A stretch of 64,000 bases of DNA from Formicarius rufipectus. Taxonomy: Eukaryota > Chordata > Aves > Passeriformes > Formicariidae. Position numbers and translations under genes: made by a program. The notes beneath the pieces were generated by a model that was not told the DNA's origin, ran no database searches, and saw only the letters and a program-made list of their open reading frames with translations. Positions 12,757-25,200 of this stretch are shown piece by piece (position 1 is the first letter of the stretch; every line of letters begins with the position of its first letter). The DNA lies in contig VXAU01000760.1 of the NCBI GenBank assembly GCA_013399695.1, forward strand, positions 1,178,001 to 1,242,000, in the 5' to 3' direction.

Positions 12757-13235
12757 GATATCCATGGACACCCCCTTGTCATGGGGGAGAAGCTTGTGTG
12801 CCCTTATGAGGTTGTGAGCTCTACTGGCGGTGGTTTATGCCTTCAGTAGGGTCTCCCCTGCTGGTCAGGTCTCAACAGAAGGGTCAGAAAAAGTGTGTCC
12901 TCGGGCAGGATGGGCTTGTCAGCAGCTTGGCAACCATCCTAGGAGAAGGACAACTCTAACTCCAAACCCGGGCAGATGGAGCTTGCTTAGCCCTGTCAGG
13001 CCATCCATCTAAGAGGGATACTCTAACCAAACCTATATCCTGAGGACCTCGCTGTCACCGTCCAAGCTTACTAGGCCCTGGCAGATGAACCTCAGGAGTA
13101 AAGGGTGGGGCCAGTTCTGCACACACTGTGCCTCACCTAAAAAATCCACTGTGCAGGCTTGAGGGATTCACCCACTCCACATGGGCAGAGCCCTCCCAAA
13201 TCTTCATTCACGAAGTCTAGCCATGATGAGCTTTT
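12757..13235 (+). mobile_element. GC-rich dispersed-repeat block, probably CR1 5' region
   Basis: This 480-bp block is sharply richer in GC and CpG than the DNA on both sides. It contains TGGACACCCCCTTGTCATGG at the start, GGGCAGGATGGGCTTGTCAG near 12904, CATCCTAGGAGAAGGACAAC near 12934, ACCTATATCCTGAGGACCTC near 13031 and TCACCCACTCCACATGGGC near 13168. A TTATTATTATTTT run closes it. I recognise this as a block that recurs in bird genomes and think it is the 5' untranslated region of a CR1 subfamily, but I cannot confirm that without a repeat library. Open frames inside it (one at 12830-13012, rich in Arg, Pro and Trp) are typical of GC-rich DNA. It could instead be an unrelated GC-rich repeat or an old LTR. 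Confidence 0.5.
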
Positions 13236-13439
13236 TTATTATTATTTTGAAGCAACACGATATCTTTCTGTAAGTGACACTGTTTTGAGACTCAAGTCCC
13301 TTTGCATTATTGTCTTATCTGAAAGAACATGTTATTAAACAAACTTCTCTTTCAGAATCAAATATATCTGATGTCTAACTAGAGCACACTTCAGTAATGT
13401 ATCTGAACATGTACACACCATTGTATCTCACATATGCAA

Positions 13440-13830
13440 ATAAATAATTAAAGGACATTAATGATTTGTCCTAAGGGTCAATTAAGGAGTCCCTGACTGG
13501 GTCATAAATATCCTTACTCATATCCTTTGCCTTTATCCCTCAGGTTGATTTGTTTATTTTTGAACATTACTGCAAAGAGGGAAAGTTTTATGACATGAGC
13601 CAGCCCCACTTATGAATAGTGCAGGGTTTTCTGGATGTGATGAGCACACAGATGTAAGATGAATGTTCCCACCCCCACAATCCACTGGGTGATGTCTATT
13701 GGGCCCACTGCTGATGGGCTCAGTAATGAAGACAAATTGAGCTGGTTCGTCTGTTCATTAGCTGCATAATGCCTTATAAACAATAAGACAAAGTTTAGAA
13801 AGTGGAATTTAAATGCGGAGTATCAGGCTA
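13440..13830. promoter_or_regulatory. Candidate conserved non-coding element (enhancer-like)
   Basis: The stretch is free of simple repeats and shows dense transcription-factor-like words. These include TCATAAATA near 13501 (HOX/CDX type), CATTAGCTGCATAATG near 13756 (homeodomain/POU type), AACAAT at 13779-13784 (SOX core) and GAGCTGGTTCGTCTG near 13739. Its balanced, non-repetitive texture resembles vertebrate developmental enhancers in gene deserts. This is inference from appearance; no alignment was possible. Confidence 0.3.
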
Positions 13831-15530
13831 GACTTGCACTTTCATGTAATTGAAGACCAACACAGATTTTCCCATACAACTTCGAGAATATAAAATTTCC
13901 AATTGAAATGAATTTTTAAACATTCATTCCCATGTGGTCCATGTAACTCAAACACTGTATTAGTACCAGAAAATGAAACTCATTTGAAAGTCTAAACAAA
14001 TGCGTAAATGGCTAGTTTATTTTCACTTCTGAAGCAAATGGGAAAAGTAAGCAAGCAGAATTATTGGTCAAATGGAAGGTCAATTTAAAACATTCTTTTA
14101 AATTCAGTAATCAAAGGTGATGTATGTAATACAAGCAAAGACAGGTTTGGGTTTGGGAGATTTTTTTAAATGTTTTTGAAACCTGGTATATTCTGTATAT
14201 AGTTCCTGTAGCTTGAACTCTATGGATATCCAAAGCTTGGAAACGCTACATACTCGAATGTGTTTAATTTTGAAAATTACATGAAAATGCAATCTTTGTC
14301 TTGCTTTAATTGCTAACGTAATTGAAATCTAGTGATGCTATACATGTCAAAAATGCATAGAATACCAATTGAACTCCAGGCTCAAACTTCAAGAAGAAAC
14401 TGTTTTACTCTGCCTAAAATTTTCTTTGCCTCTCAACTGCAGGGTTGTCTTTAACTGACTCAACTAGTTCTAAATACACTGTAGTGACTAGAACTACTTA
14501 TATCTGGTTTTGTTTCACATATTTTGTGCTTGAGTACCAAGGAAGGCTTGAAAGAAGTATCCAGTCAGGCACTACAAATAAATAAAAGTACAATACATAT
14601 TGTTTAAATAAGCAGAAATCAGTTGCCTGTATTGGCAATTTTCCTCCTTAGCTGCACTGCTAAGAGAAAGTATCCAAATTCTGCCAGCGTGTTTGCCATA
14701 TAGGTGTGCAGTTCTAGGCACAGAGCACAGAGTTCCTTTCTTGGTCTGGCCATGTGTGAAAATTGGTCATGAAATTAACTGTTTTGTCTTTCAGTTTACA
14801 TGCACTGGAAGGAGTTGCTTGTTCAGGATAATGATACCAGGGGAACCAGATTGCTGAGGCAGATGGGTCTAAACCAGGGGAAATGACCACCAGATTTACC
14901 GCCAAAGACAAAGGATAAATAATGACAGAAATTGCTATTCTAGGATAAAGAGCAGAGCAATTCCTGGAATGGAACTAAACTGGGCTTTGTCTGACAATGA
15001 ATTTCAGACAGCTTAAACTGAAGTGGTACTACTGACACCTGGATAAGGTAAATCAGAACTATGATTTTGGTGACGGAGTATCCAGGAGGAGCAGTATCTA
15101 GTCTGGCTATTAGCACCTCATATCCTGGGATCCAGGCTGCTACCTCCTCCTACCTTCTCAGAAGATGCAGCTATGCAGAGACAGAGTAAGGTGAATAGGG
15201 TCTTGTCTATCATTAATTTTAAATTATTCATACATTTATTTTTCTTTCATCAGAGAATTAAGTGATTGTCACTACACATTCTGTGACTTGCCTGATAATA
15301 TCTCATATCCCAGATGGGGTTATCAAATGGCTACTCCTGCAAAGGTTGCTGTTTACACATTTGTTCCATTCAGACATCTCTATTTCAGCAGCCTGTTAAA
15401 CAAAGTAGTATATTGATCTTAAAATTACTTGTTATTAGGGGCCTCAGAACTGACTGTATTGTATTGATATTTCAGTCTTTATTTTCCCGATCTAATTTAA
15501 AATTGACAGAAGGGCAGATTTGAAATCCTA

Positions 15531-15531
15531 N
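15531..15531. other. Undetermined base (N)
   Basis: A single N in otherwise ordinary sequence (AAATCCTA-N-ACAGAAT). It is an assembly ambiguity. Confidence 0.95.
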
Positions 15532-15823
15532 ACAGAATGAACATTCCATCTTATGTACTCCTGTCTTCTTGTCGTACTGGATGTCATTTCAGTTTACAGA
15601 AGGAAAAATAAAACAATATCTGGTTGCAGTGGTTTGATTTTTGCATTGTTCCCACTAAGCCTACTCATGTGGGGCTTCCTTTGCTCTTAGGGTGTGTATG
15701 CATTAATTTCTGTGAGATTTATTGAATGTTGGCCTTTGTATCTACAGCTCTCAAATAGGTAGTAGTGAAGGATTGCTTTTTATGAGCTCAGAACATCCCC
15801 AAAGGTAGAGGGACAAAAAGATT

Positions 15824-15848
15824 AAAAAAAAAAAAAAAAAAGAAAAAA
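15824..15848. repeat. Poly-A tract (18 A, then G and 7 A)
   Basis: An uninterrupted run of 18 A followed by G and seven A. No retrogene body or target-site duplication is visible upstream, so it is called a simple homopolymer and not the tail of a processed pseudogene. Confidence 0.85.
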
Positions 15849-16860
15849 ACACTGGGAAATATTTGAATTTGCTGGGATGGATCTACTTGAGACTTAAAAG
15901 GTGTTGAAGTTTTGTTGTTCATTGTTCTAATAAGGTACATGTCAGTGATGTCAACATAATGTGCTGAGGAAATGTCACACATGTCTGCAATTGGCTACTT
16001 CTGGCTAGCCAAGCACAGCTGGAAACCTGGAAAACAGATGTTGCTTTCAATCAAGCAAGGGTCAAAGGAGTCTTGGGACTTAAAATGTCTATATTTTTTC
16101 CAACCAAAAATGATCCTGAGGTAGTTTCACTGGACCAGAAATTATTTTAGCAGCTTTTCTATCTTTTTTTTTTTTTTTCCAAATATCTAGGCAGCATTAT
16201 GCCTATAGAACAGAGGAACAAAACACAGTGGACATACATCCAAGCAACATGGGGCAATTATTGAGAACAGGGTCCAACAAAAGAACATCATTGTCTTTGT
16301 TCATTGAGCCACACCTGGTAACTCAGTAATACCTAATGGTATATACTAAACAGTTTTCTACTGACTAATAAAAATTTCAAGCCACCTGGCTGGAGTCTGC
16401 TTTGTAAGACTGAGAACAACAGTCATTTTTTGACTCTTTATCCTAAGAGAGTTCTCTGTCCTTTTTATTTTATTCTCTATTTATCATCCTCAAAAGATTG
16501 AATAGGTTTGCTTTCTGACTGGCACATAAAGATGAGAACTTGGAAACAAAGCACTGCACAGATTCCAGTATGGACTACACAGAAGCTTTGAAAGAGAACC
16601 AAGCCTTTGCTTCCTACCTACAACTGTGTAGCTGTAAATCTGGACTTGCTACACAGAGATCAGAGTTAAGTTTCTTCCCTTGCAATGAAAGGGCTACAGC
16701 ACATGGAGGCTGAAATCTAGTGGTGGAATATTGCCAAAACAAGCAGAAATCTTTAGAACAATCTAATAATAATGTTCCTGGTAGGCAAAAATGAGCTGTT
16801 AACTCTACAGCTGAGAGTAACAGAGAATGAGAAAAGAGTTAAAATGTTTACACCTGAAGT

Positions 16861-16893
16861 TGTCCCCCTAAAGGGGGACAGTCACCCATGGGT
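16861..16893. repeat. GC hairpin plus adjacent palindrome
   Basis: TGTCCCCC (16861-16868) and GGGGGACA (16873-16880) are exact reverse complements around a TAAA loop. Three bases downstream lies a second perfect palindrome, ACCCATGGGT (16884-16893). The two GC-rich structures stand out in AT-rich surroundings. There is no U-tract after the hairpin and the host is eukaryotic, so this is not a terminator. Function is unknown. Confidence 0.75.
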
Positions 16894-17087
16894 AGAAAAG
16901 TGGCATACCAGAGTTTCCCCCTTAGAGCCTTTCTGATAGAAATGGAAGACTGGACTATTTTCATCACAAAATGAGAATTCCCCTTTTTGTCTTTTGTCTT
17001 TTTGTGCTCTATTTAATGTGCAGTCAAGAAGTAAATGGTAGCTTTGGTTCGCTTACTGTTTACAACTCTCTGAGGCTTTGTTGTAGA

Positions 17088-17171
17088 TTTTTTTGTTGTT
17101 GTTTGTTTGTTTGTTTGTTTTCTTTGTTAGTTTGGGGATTTTTTTTGTTGGGTTTTGTTTGTTTTTTTTTT
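17088..17171. repeat. G/T-rich tract with (GTTT)5
   Basis: A low-complexity tract with a clean GTTT tandem at 17101-17120 surrounded by T-runs and G-runs, G/T on the plus strand. Confidence 0.9.
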
Positions 17172-20100
17172 ACAGCAGCTTTTTGCAAGCATGTGAATTA
17201 ATCTTAAACTACTTAGGTGGGACACTGCTACCAATGTAGCCATAGCAGTGGAAAATATTTTCCTCTATAAACTTGCCACTAGTGCTTGCAGTTGTATTTC
17301 AAACATGTCCTTTATAATCCTTTCTAGAATTTATTTTTACCTCTAGTGAGGATAACTGTTGTTGATGGAGTTGACTTCTGTATCCTCTCATGCACATTTA
17401 CATCTCTCTCCTCCTAATAGTTGTAGTTTACTTGCTCTGTACAGGGCCAGTATCCCATTCCATATCCATTATCTAGCTCTCTTCACCCCTCAGCCCCTTA
17501 AAGGATGATTTGTTCACATCATTATAACCTTTAACCCTCTTTTCACTGTACTTTAGACTGTGACCTTATATTTCAATATTTGGTCTCCCACTTTCATTCT
17601 TCTAGTTTTTGAATTTTATTTTTATTTTTTTCCAATTATTTTGTCCTCAGGTGATATCAAAGCCATTGCTGTCTGGGTATGGGGTTCCTATTTCATGAGA
17701 TCACCTATGCAAGTGTTTTAATTCATCCTATTAATGTTCATGTCCCACTGTCTGCTGTTAGGTGTTGCCTTGAATTGGAGCCTCTGTGCACTAATTCAGT
17801 GAAAACAATCGTATCAATACCTCAGTGAAGGAAAGGTGACAGAAATATCCCTCCTGAGAAACCTTTGGGGAGGGGTCATGTGGTCCAGACTCCCACTCAA
17901 AGCAAGACAGTCTCCAACACTGGATGAGGTCAGTTATATCTTTGCCTGAGTCTGGATGGCTTCTGAGGATGGAGATTCCTCAGCTAACCTGGGTAACTTA
18001 GTACAGGGCTACGCTAGGATCCTGAAGATGCTAAGGATTTTCTCTAGCTTCCTCTAGTTTCATTGTTCTTTGCCTGATATTGTATCTATCAAAATATTAG
18101 ATGAATTGTGTCCTGAGACAGTCTAGTCTGGGCTAAGGTAACTTTCACAAGAGAGAAACAGTTTTTATGTAATTTAAAAAAAAAAAAAAATCCAATTTTT
18201 CTGATATAAAATACAGTGCAGCCTCAATTATCTCTATGTCATAAGAAACAGTGATCGTGGTGTGTTCAAATAGTGGAGGCAATTTCCAGTGTAATTAATA
18301 AATGCCAAGGGACATAACCCTATTTCAAATGACTGACGTTAAACTCTTGCATGAGAAAGAACCTTGTTTCTTCGTTGTAATAAACTGACATGAGGAACTT
18401 GTGACAGATAAAGAAGTTCTTTGTGCAGGAGTTCTTGCCTTTGAAGCATTCTAGTTTAGGAGACAAGTAACTGAAAATATATTAAGGAAGCAAGATATTG
18501 ACTGTATTACATCAAACGTAAAAAATAAAAGCATAAATAATTGGATCTTCTAGAGATGTCTTTATAATTTCTTCAGAGATTTGCACCCTAAAGGGCTTTG
18601 GAATAGGTGCCATACTGGCAGAATTAGAGAATAAAACTTCTGAATCTAAATTATATTATTCCCATATTGTGATTTAATGTGCTCTGATGGAGCTAGGCCA
18701 TTTAAACAGTATCTCTTCAGTTTCCACAATTACTCAATCCTGTTACCAGAAGGATGCCAATATATTCATTAAGCCTCATGTGTTTTTGGAAATGGATGTG
18801 TGACTTCTAAAAGCTGCCCAGATTACCTGCCTGTTTCCCATGTATTACAGTGCTAAGTGGAAGTGACTTGAATTCACAATTGACTTGCTTGGGATTCTAA
18901 CCAATAATCAAGCAACAAAAAGCTCCATATCCCACACCAATTTTTGAAGCTGCTCTTCTCTAGAGGTGAAATATTTTTAAACACTCATTCAAGAAATAAT
19001 TTAATTGATCTTTCAGCTTCTATTATTCCCTCTCCTCAGGAGCCAGTGACCGAAATTGACTCTATTCCCATTTCAACCACCTTCCTTTCATGTTGTGTGC
19101 AAGGAACTTGTCAGGCACTGGGTTAGATTAGTGAAAGTCTGTCTGGAGTTAAATTAGTCCTGCACTGGCAGAAATAAAGACAGATTTTGACGTATTTCAG
19201 TCTCACTAGTCAAAAAAAAAAAAAGTAAGAATAGCTGGTACTTTCAAAAGTGTGCTTGGGTAACTTGAAAGCACTGCACTCAAGCAAATTCTTGATTAGA
19301 ACTTTTCACAAAATTATGTTGGTAGTTGCCACTGATTTTGGTTGTTTGCACTTCAAATCCAGTGCAAGAATATGTTTTTAACTTGAATATTTAATCTTAT
19401 TGTTAGAAGTTTTGAGATACCACTTCTCCTCTGTTCCCCCATCTGTGGTCGGGTAATTGTTAAATATACCCAATATAGCTCATGCTCAGAAATCACAGGT
19501 AGTATAAACTTCAAAACATTGTTTTGCTTCAGGAGATAGTTTACATTACTACTTTATTTGTTTATTGGTGGTTGTTTCATTTCTGTTTCACTTGGACACA
19601 GAAAATAACCCAGAAGTATTATGTTTTGCTTCAGAGGTTTCTCTGGCTGCTGTTTAATTTCTAGTACCTAATCAAAAAGTTCTTTTTGACTTCTAAAGTT
19701 TATGGGAGATAATCTGAACTACAACAGGCTTTACTTTGTGATTAAAATCTGTCTCAAGGTAGGCAGTCCTTTCATTTGCATGTCAGAAAACTGCTTCAGG
19801 GATGCTCTATCCCTAGCAATTTAGTTTGGAAAGTAAGATTTTCCATCTGAAATTTCTGGGGTATTTTTACAGGGAGAGGAGATAGCACCCATATTGCAGT
19901 TTGGCTTTGATACCAGTGCAAATAGCTTTATTGTATTCCACAGTAATATAGTGGCTCTTTAGTCTCAACTCTATATGAGCAACCTAAAACATCATGTTTC
20001 ATTAAAACATGGGCTGCAGTATGTGCCGATGATTCTAGATTTCAGCTTTGAAACTCTAATCTTTAGCACAAATAATTAACTTCATCTGTGCCAGGATTGA

Positions 20101-21871
20101 GTTGGTCTAGTCTAAGCTTGGTAAAATTATGTAGCGAAAAATGGCAGATACAACGGTTGCATTGTAATCAAGAATAACGTAGCTGTGCTCTTCCCCCCCC
20201 TTTCAAAAGGAGACAAGTGGTTAATTATGACTAGGGCTGGTCAAATACTAATTTTGCATAGCAACAGAAATTGTTGAATATTTTATTGTCTCTATTTAAT
20301 TGGCCTAAGTTAAATTAGTGGTGTAAAAACTGGGTAGAAATAGAAGAGTTTACTGTATATAGAAAAAAAAAGAGCTTTTTCCTATTGAAATGTGTCAAAC
20401 CTTCTCTGAGTCTTTTCAGTACTTCTGTCTCTCATTTGTCTTACAGTCAAAATTCCCCCTCTGAAAAGAGAGATGCTGAGAGTGGCATGAGGGGCAGTAA
20501 TGGCCCTCACAAATAAGTGTACTCCTCTTGGTGTCTTTGTATAGCAGTAGTGTCAAGAAAGCACTGTCAGAAGCCTTGTTGTACCTATAAAACCTTCAGG
20601 ATGCAAGGGACCCTTCTTGGTCCAAAGAAGTAATTCCAGCCGTAGAATTCAAGCAAACATAATGGACAGGAACAGAGAAATGTATGAGTGAAAATGGAAT
20701 ACAACCTGCACTTTTGAAAGTAGCTCGCTATGTCATGTTGTTCTTTTCCTCTTAAAACAGAGCAATTCTGTACAGTTCCATTCAGACATGTGGGAAATCC
20801 TGCCCAAAAGGAATTTTGGAAAGAAAAAACCCAGAGATTTCTGTCTAATTTTTCCTCTCATCAAAGACACTTCCCACAATAAGTTCCCCCAGGAGAGAAA
20901 TGCTACTCTCCTTTCTAGTATTAATGGATTGGTCTGATGTTGTATAACAAGAACTGGCCCTGATGCACAAAGTGACTGGCCTTTGACAAGAAAGTTTACC
21001 CTAGACTCATCTTGGCAGCATCAGCCTGGATTCTCTGTATTTTCTTGTGGTATAGATTGGGTTCTGAAGAGCTTGCCTGTGCCAGCTCCAAGTGTGGTGC
21101 TGCCCCTACCTCATAAGGGTTAGACAGAATTGTTCTCATGAGCGGAACACAATTTCAACAGTGATTAAAAAGTATGTTGGAACAAGCTCTTCTAAATGAT
21201 GCTACAAAACCCTCCACAGAATACATCCCTTCACTCAGGGTTGGCTGCCGCAGAAGGAACAGGGATATTTCCAACCTGGGAACACTGAAGTATAGCTGAA
21301 GCCTATTGCATGCTCAGCTGAAACAATCAGGCAACACATGCAAAGAGGTAAAGTTTATCAAAAGGCCCTGTCAGTCAGCACATTGCCTTTTGTACAGCAT
21401 GAAGACATCAGCATTAACAGAGTGGAAAATGAGACTTGACAATATTTATAGTCCACACTTTTTTGCAGAATCGTAACACAAATGCATTCCAGAAGCAGCA
21501 CCTTTACTGCTGCCTTCAGTGCTCAATGAGAAACTATTTCATTGGAATTCAGAGGTTGCACAGGCTTGTTCCACTTGTGATAATTTCAAGACTCTAAGGA
21601 GGAGTTCACTCTGAGGTTGCATCTCATCTGGGTATCATAGCTTTCAGAGATAGGGGGTTTGTGCTGCAAGTCCTTCCTATCCTATCTGAACATGCTGTGG
21701 ATTTGTTGGCTTGAGGCCCTGGAGTGGGCTGTCTTTGCTGGGAGAGTCTGAAATATGTCAGCTTTGCCCAACATGGTTTTTTCACATGCTTTCAAAAGAC
21801 CAAAGGTGAACAGCTTATCTGACTAGTTATAAATTCTCTTTCAAATAAAATATACTTCCAGGAAATATTCT

Positions 21872-22230
21872 GAGTCATAGGATGGTTTGGGTTGGAAGAG
21901 ACCATTGAAGGTTATCTACAATATGCAGAGATGTCCTCCACTGGATCAGATGCTCATAGCCCACATCCAGATAGACCTTGAATATTTTCAGAATGGGGCA
22001 TCCACCACCTCTTTGGGCAACCTGTGTCAGTGTTTCATCACCTTCCTTGTATAAAACTTCTTCCTTATATCTGGTCTGAATCTACCCTCTTTAGTTTAAA
22101 ATCATTATTCCTTTTAATCAAAACACGCCTTATGAAAATCAGTCCCCATCTTAGTTATAAGTGCCCTCTAAGTATTAAAAGGACCATCGAGGACAGTTCT
22201 ATTCTGAATGATGATGTTGTCAGGAGGAAA
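21872..22230 (-). mobile_element. CR1 LINE, 5'-truncated 3' end, reverse orientation
   Basis: This is the reverse complement of a CR1 3' end. Read on the plus strand it begins GAGTCATAGGATGG then TTTGGGTTGGAAGAGACCA, the classic inverted CR1 terminus. It continues with CATCCAGATAGACCTTGAAT, GAATGGGGCATCCACCACC, CTTTGGGCAACCTGTGTCAG, CTTCCTTATATCTGGTCTG and AATCTACCCTCTTTAG, each a diverged form of the canonical block. Similarity fades after about 22200. No coding capacity remains. It is more degenerate than the copy at 2215-2537 and probably older. Confidence 0.93.
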
Positions 22231-25200
22231 GATCAAGAGTGATGAAAGCAGTTGAAACTCTCTATCCTTTGTGCCTTTTATATCTGTTAAGGGTGAGGCT
22301 CTGAATCATTTACCATGATTGTAGTATTCATTGCAGTTCTCTTCTGTGTGGATCATCCTGTACCTGGTAAGGGTTAGACTCATGCCTTCGTGGTTGTATC
22401 AGTAAAGAAGGGAGTAAGAACAGACAACATAGCACAGAAAGTTTAACTAAATTTGGGGTTGTGGTGTTTGGTTTCTTTTATCTGTTGAGGCACTGATTTC
22501 AAACTGTGGCTTGCAAATGAACAGACATTTTGTCTTCCTTCTATCTGCCAACTCAGTGAATTCCTCCGGTTACCAACAGCTTAAGTGAGTTAGTCCAATT
22601 GTGGCTTGTATCATCATGCAAAAAGATTTTGAAGGCTGACCGCATCAGTTTGCATGATCATCAACATGGAAAAGTGAAATGTGGTGAGACTAGTCAAGAA
22701 TTATGTAGACTCTGACTGGTTGAGAGCATGTGAATTAAGATTTTGAAAAATTGGGAAAAAACCCTGACAAATCCATTTCTAGCTTCTGTAAAATGAAACT
22801 TCCTCTTAATGATGGCTGCAAGCTCAGAATGCTGGCTGCAATCTGCGTGCAGTCCTCAGTTGTGAATGTCTCTTTCACATTTACCACACTGACATAGCTG
22901 CCTTCAGCTGAAATGTGGAAGAGTGGAGAGGAGAATTACTCATCTGTTCCATCAGGAAGCCAAGTCACTTTGGTGGCTGAGTACTAACTAACACATGGGA
23001 ATACAGAGATATGCATGGCCATTCAGTGGGAAAGAACAGGGAATATTTGAGTGTTTTATACCAACTGGAATGGTTTACTTATGTAATGCTACTTCATTAT
23101 TGGATGTTGCCTGACAACTGTTTTTGAACACTCCCTAGTTAGCTGATCTCACGTTCCCATTTGATGTGTGTGGCCTGTTTGCCTCTTCCTCCTCAGGTGT
23201 TTGAGCACAGCTTCCACAGTGAGAAGCATCATCCTCTCATCTGGAAAGGCAAGTTGGCAGCTCAAGTTGCCAACACTAATTAACAATTCCAAATGCAAAC
23301 ATTGTGTGAGTCTTCAGTGTTACATTGCTCTGTTTCTCTTAAAGGGCAATATATTGCAAATAACAAACAATGTTTATAGTATGTTTAGTAACTATGGCAA
23401 CCATAGGCTGCTGAGTTTTAAAACATAGGATGTATTCCATTGAAGATTAATTGCTATGTCCTTTTATCAGACACTGTGGAGTCAATGCTCAAAGTACCCT
23501 CATGAATATCCCTAAAAAATGGCTTGGAGAAATCTTGCACTGTGGGGATTCCTTAGGCAGGATGTGTCACCGATGTCCGTATCATTATTTCTCATTCCAA
23601 TTGTTGAGATTAGTTTGGAAAACCGTGTATTTCAGTGAAACAATTAAATAGATAAATAAAGCAATCATACTGGGTTATCAGAAGAATGAGGAAATTTTGA
23701 GTTACAATCCTATAATAAAACACATCAGATCAATAATGTTGATCTTCCATCTGATCTGTGTTCCTAGCTAGGCATTATTCTATAATAGCTATTGATTGAC
23801 TTAGAACTGGGGAGATATATTGCGGGGGTTTTTTTTGTTTGCATAGGTCTACACCTAATCTTTGAAAGGTGAAGGGTCTCACATGTGTACATATTAAGGA
23901 CACACATACTGTTAAATAATGATGGATGATGAACATAAAATAGAGCAGCTGATCTGGAAGGTGGACAGTTAATTTTTTTCTCAAACAGTAAAATCCCTGA
24001 TCAAAGCATTCGGAGGGATGAAGAGACAGAATTCTAAGAGATGAGCTCCTGACTAAGATACTGACAATGGGCTCTGCACACAAACAGCTGCAGAGGAGGA
24101 AATTTTGTTTCGGTATGAATTATTATTAATATGACAAGAACTGCAAATTAAAAAGGAAGGGGGAGAACAACAATCAAAACCCACTCTACTCCACTATCTT
24201 CCATTACATTTAACCTGTGTGTCTTCAGGCTTCAGGTGTCCATGTCCAAAACTGCAAGCCAAAGCATCACTATCCAGAAGACAGCTCTCCCCTGTGCCTC
24301 CTCCCCCATGTGCCTCATTTGATATGGAAATTAGCAGCTGTCCATGTTCATATGTCCAAAATTGCATCCCACCAAATATCTGGCTCTTGCTCGAACCCCA
24401 TCTTCCTTCTAGTGAAACGTCTGATTTAACAGGAGGTTCTGAACTCAGCAGAGCCACCAACAGAAATCTGTCACCCCAGGCAGTAACAACTTCCTTCTTT
24501 AAACTGAAGAGAAAGCAGTAGCCTTCTTTTAAGCATCATCTCTTAGCTAAAATGGCTTGCCCAAGAAGCTGAGCAGTACAGTTCATTATTGCCCTCAGGC
24601 TGGAGACATTTAAATTCACACTGTTATCTCTCAGGGGAGAGTCCTGACGTAGAGTTAACAGCTACTTGGGTCCAAGTAGGGCATTCTTTTAAGGCACTTT
24701 TGGCATCCAAAACAATTCTGCTTCTATCTTGTTGAATCTAGGTCACTATGCAACCAGCAATGCAATATTTAAAAGGGGAACAACCAGCAGGGACGTCTTT
24801 GAGCTTAAAGTACCCATGTGAAAGCAGCTAGTCCTTGCTGGCAAGCCCTGCCAGCAGGAGTGATTTCTGCATTTTACATTAGAAAGTTGCTGGAGCAAAA
24901 TAGGGAAATAGTTCTGATATCATGGTCTAGAATCCAGTGGTATGTCTGTGCTCAACATAGCATGCTGGATAGTTCTAAGAAGTACCAGCATGGGGAAATT
25001 TAGCTGCTTTACCAAGTATGCAGAAAGCCTAGAAGTCTCTTATGGTTTTGGATTTCACTTTGGGGCCAACTTCCTTAAGTGCAGACTTTGCAATGCCTAA
25101 ATTGTAGGCAGTGCAGACCTTTATTGAACCGGGCCCCATACCTCTTTGTAAGATGGTCATGGTTTTATTCCCAGCAGAAACCAGGTGTGTTTACATCTGT

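Larger units (their letters stand above)
13236..21871. other. Unique AT-rich non-coding DNA
   Basis: No gene is supported. The stretch holds an enhancer-like unique block (13440-13830), an N at 15531, A/T homopolymers at 15824-15841, 16164-16178, 18176-18190 and 19212-19224, a GC hairpin at 16861-16880, a G/T tract at 17088-17171 and eight C at 20193-20200. Everything else is nondescript. Confidence 0.6.

Noticed and set aside
15781..15850. Poly-A tail of a processed pseudogene
   Set aside because: No coding-like body, polyadenylation signal or target-site duplication is recognisable upstream of the A-run.
16861..16880. Rho-independent-like terminator hairpin
   Set aside because: No U-tract follows the stem, and the repeat content shows this is bird nuclear DNA, where such terminators are not used.
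22024..22242. 72-codon open frame overlapping the minus-strand CR1
   Set aside because: It lies almost wholly in the reverse strand of the CR1 3' end and has no independent coding evidence.
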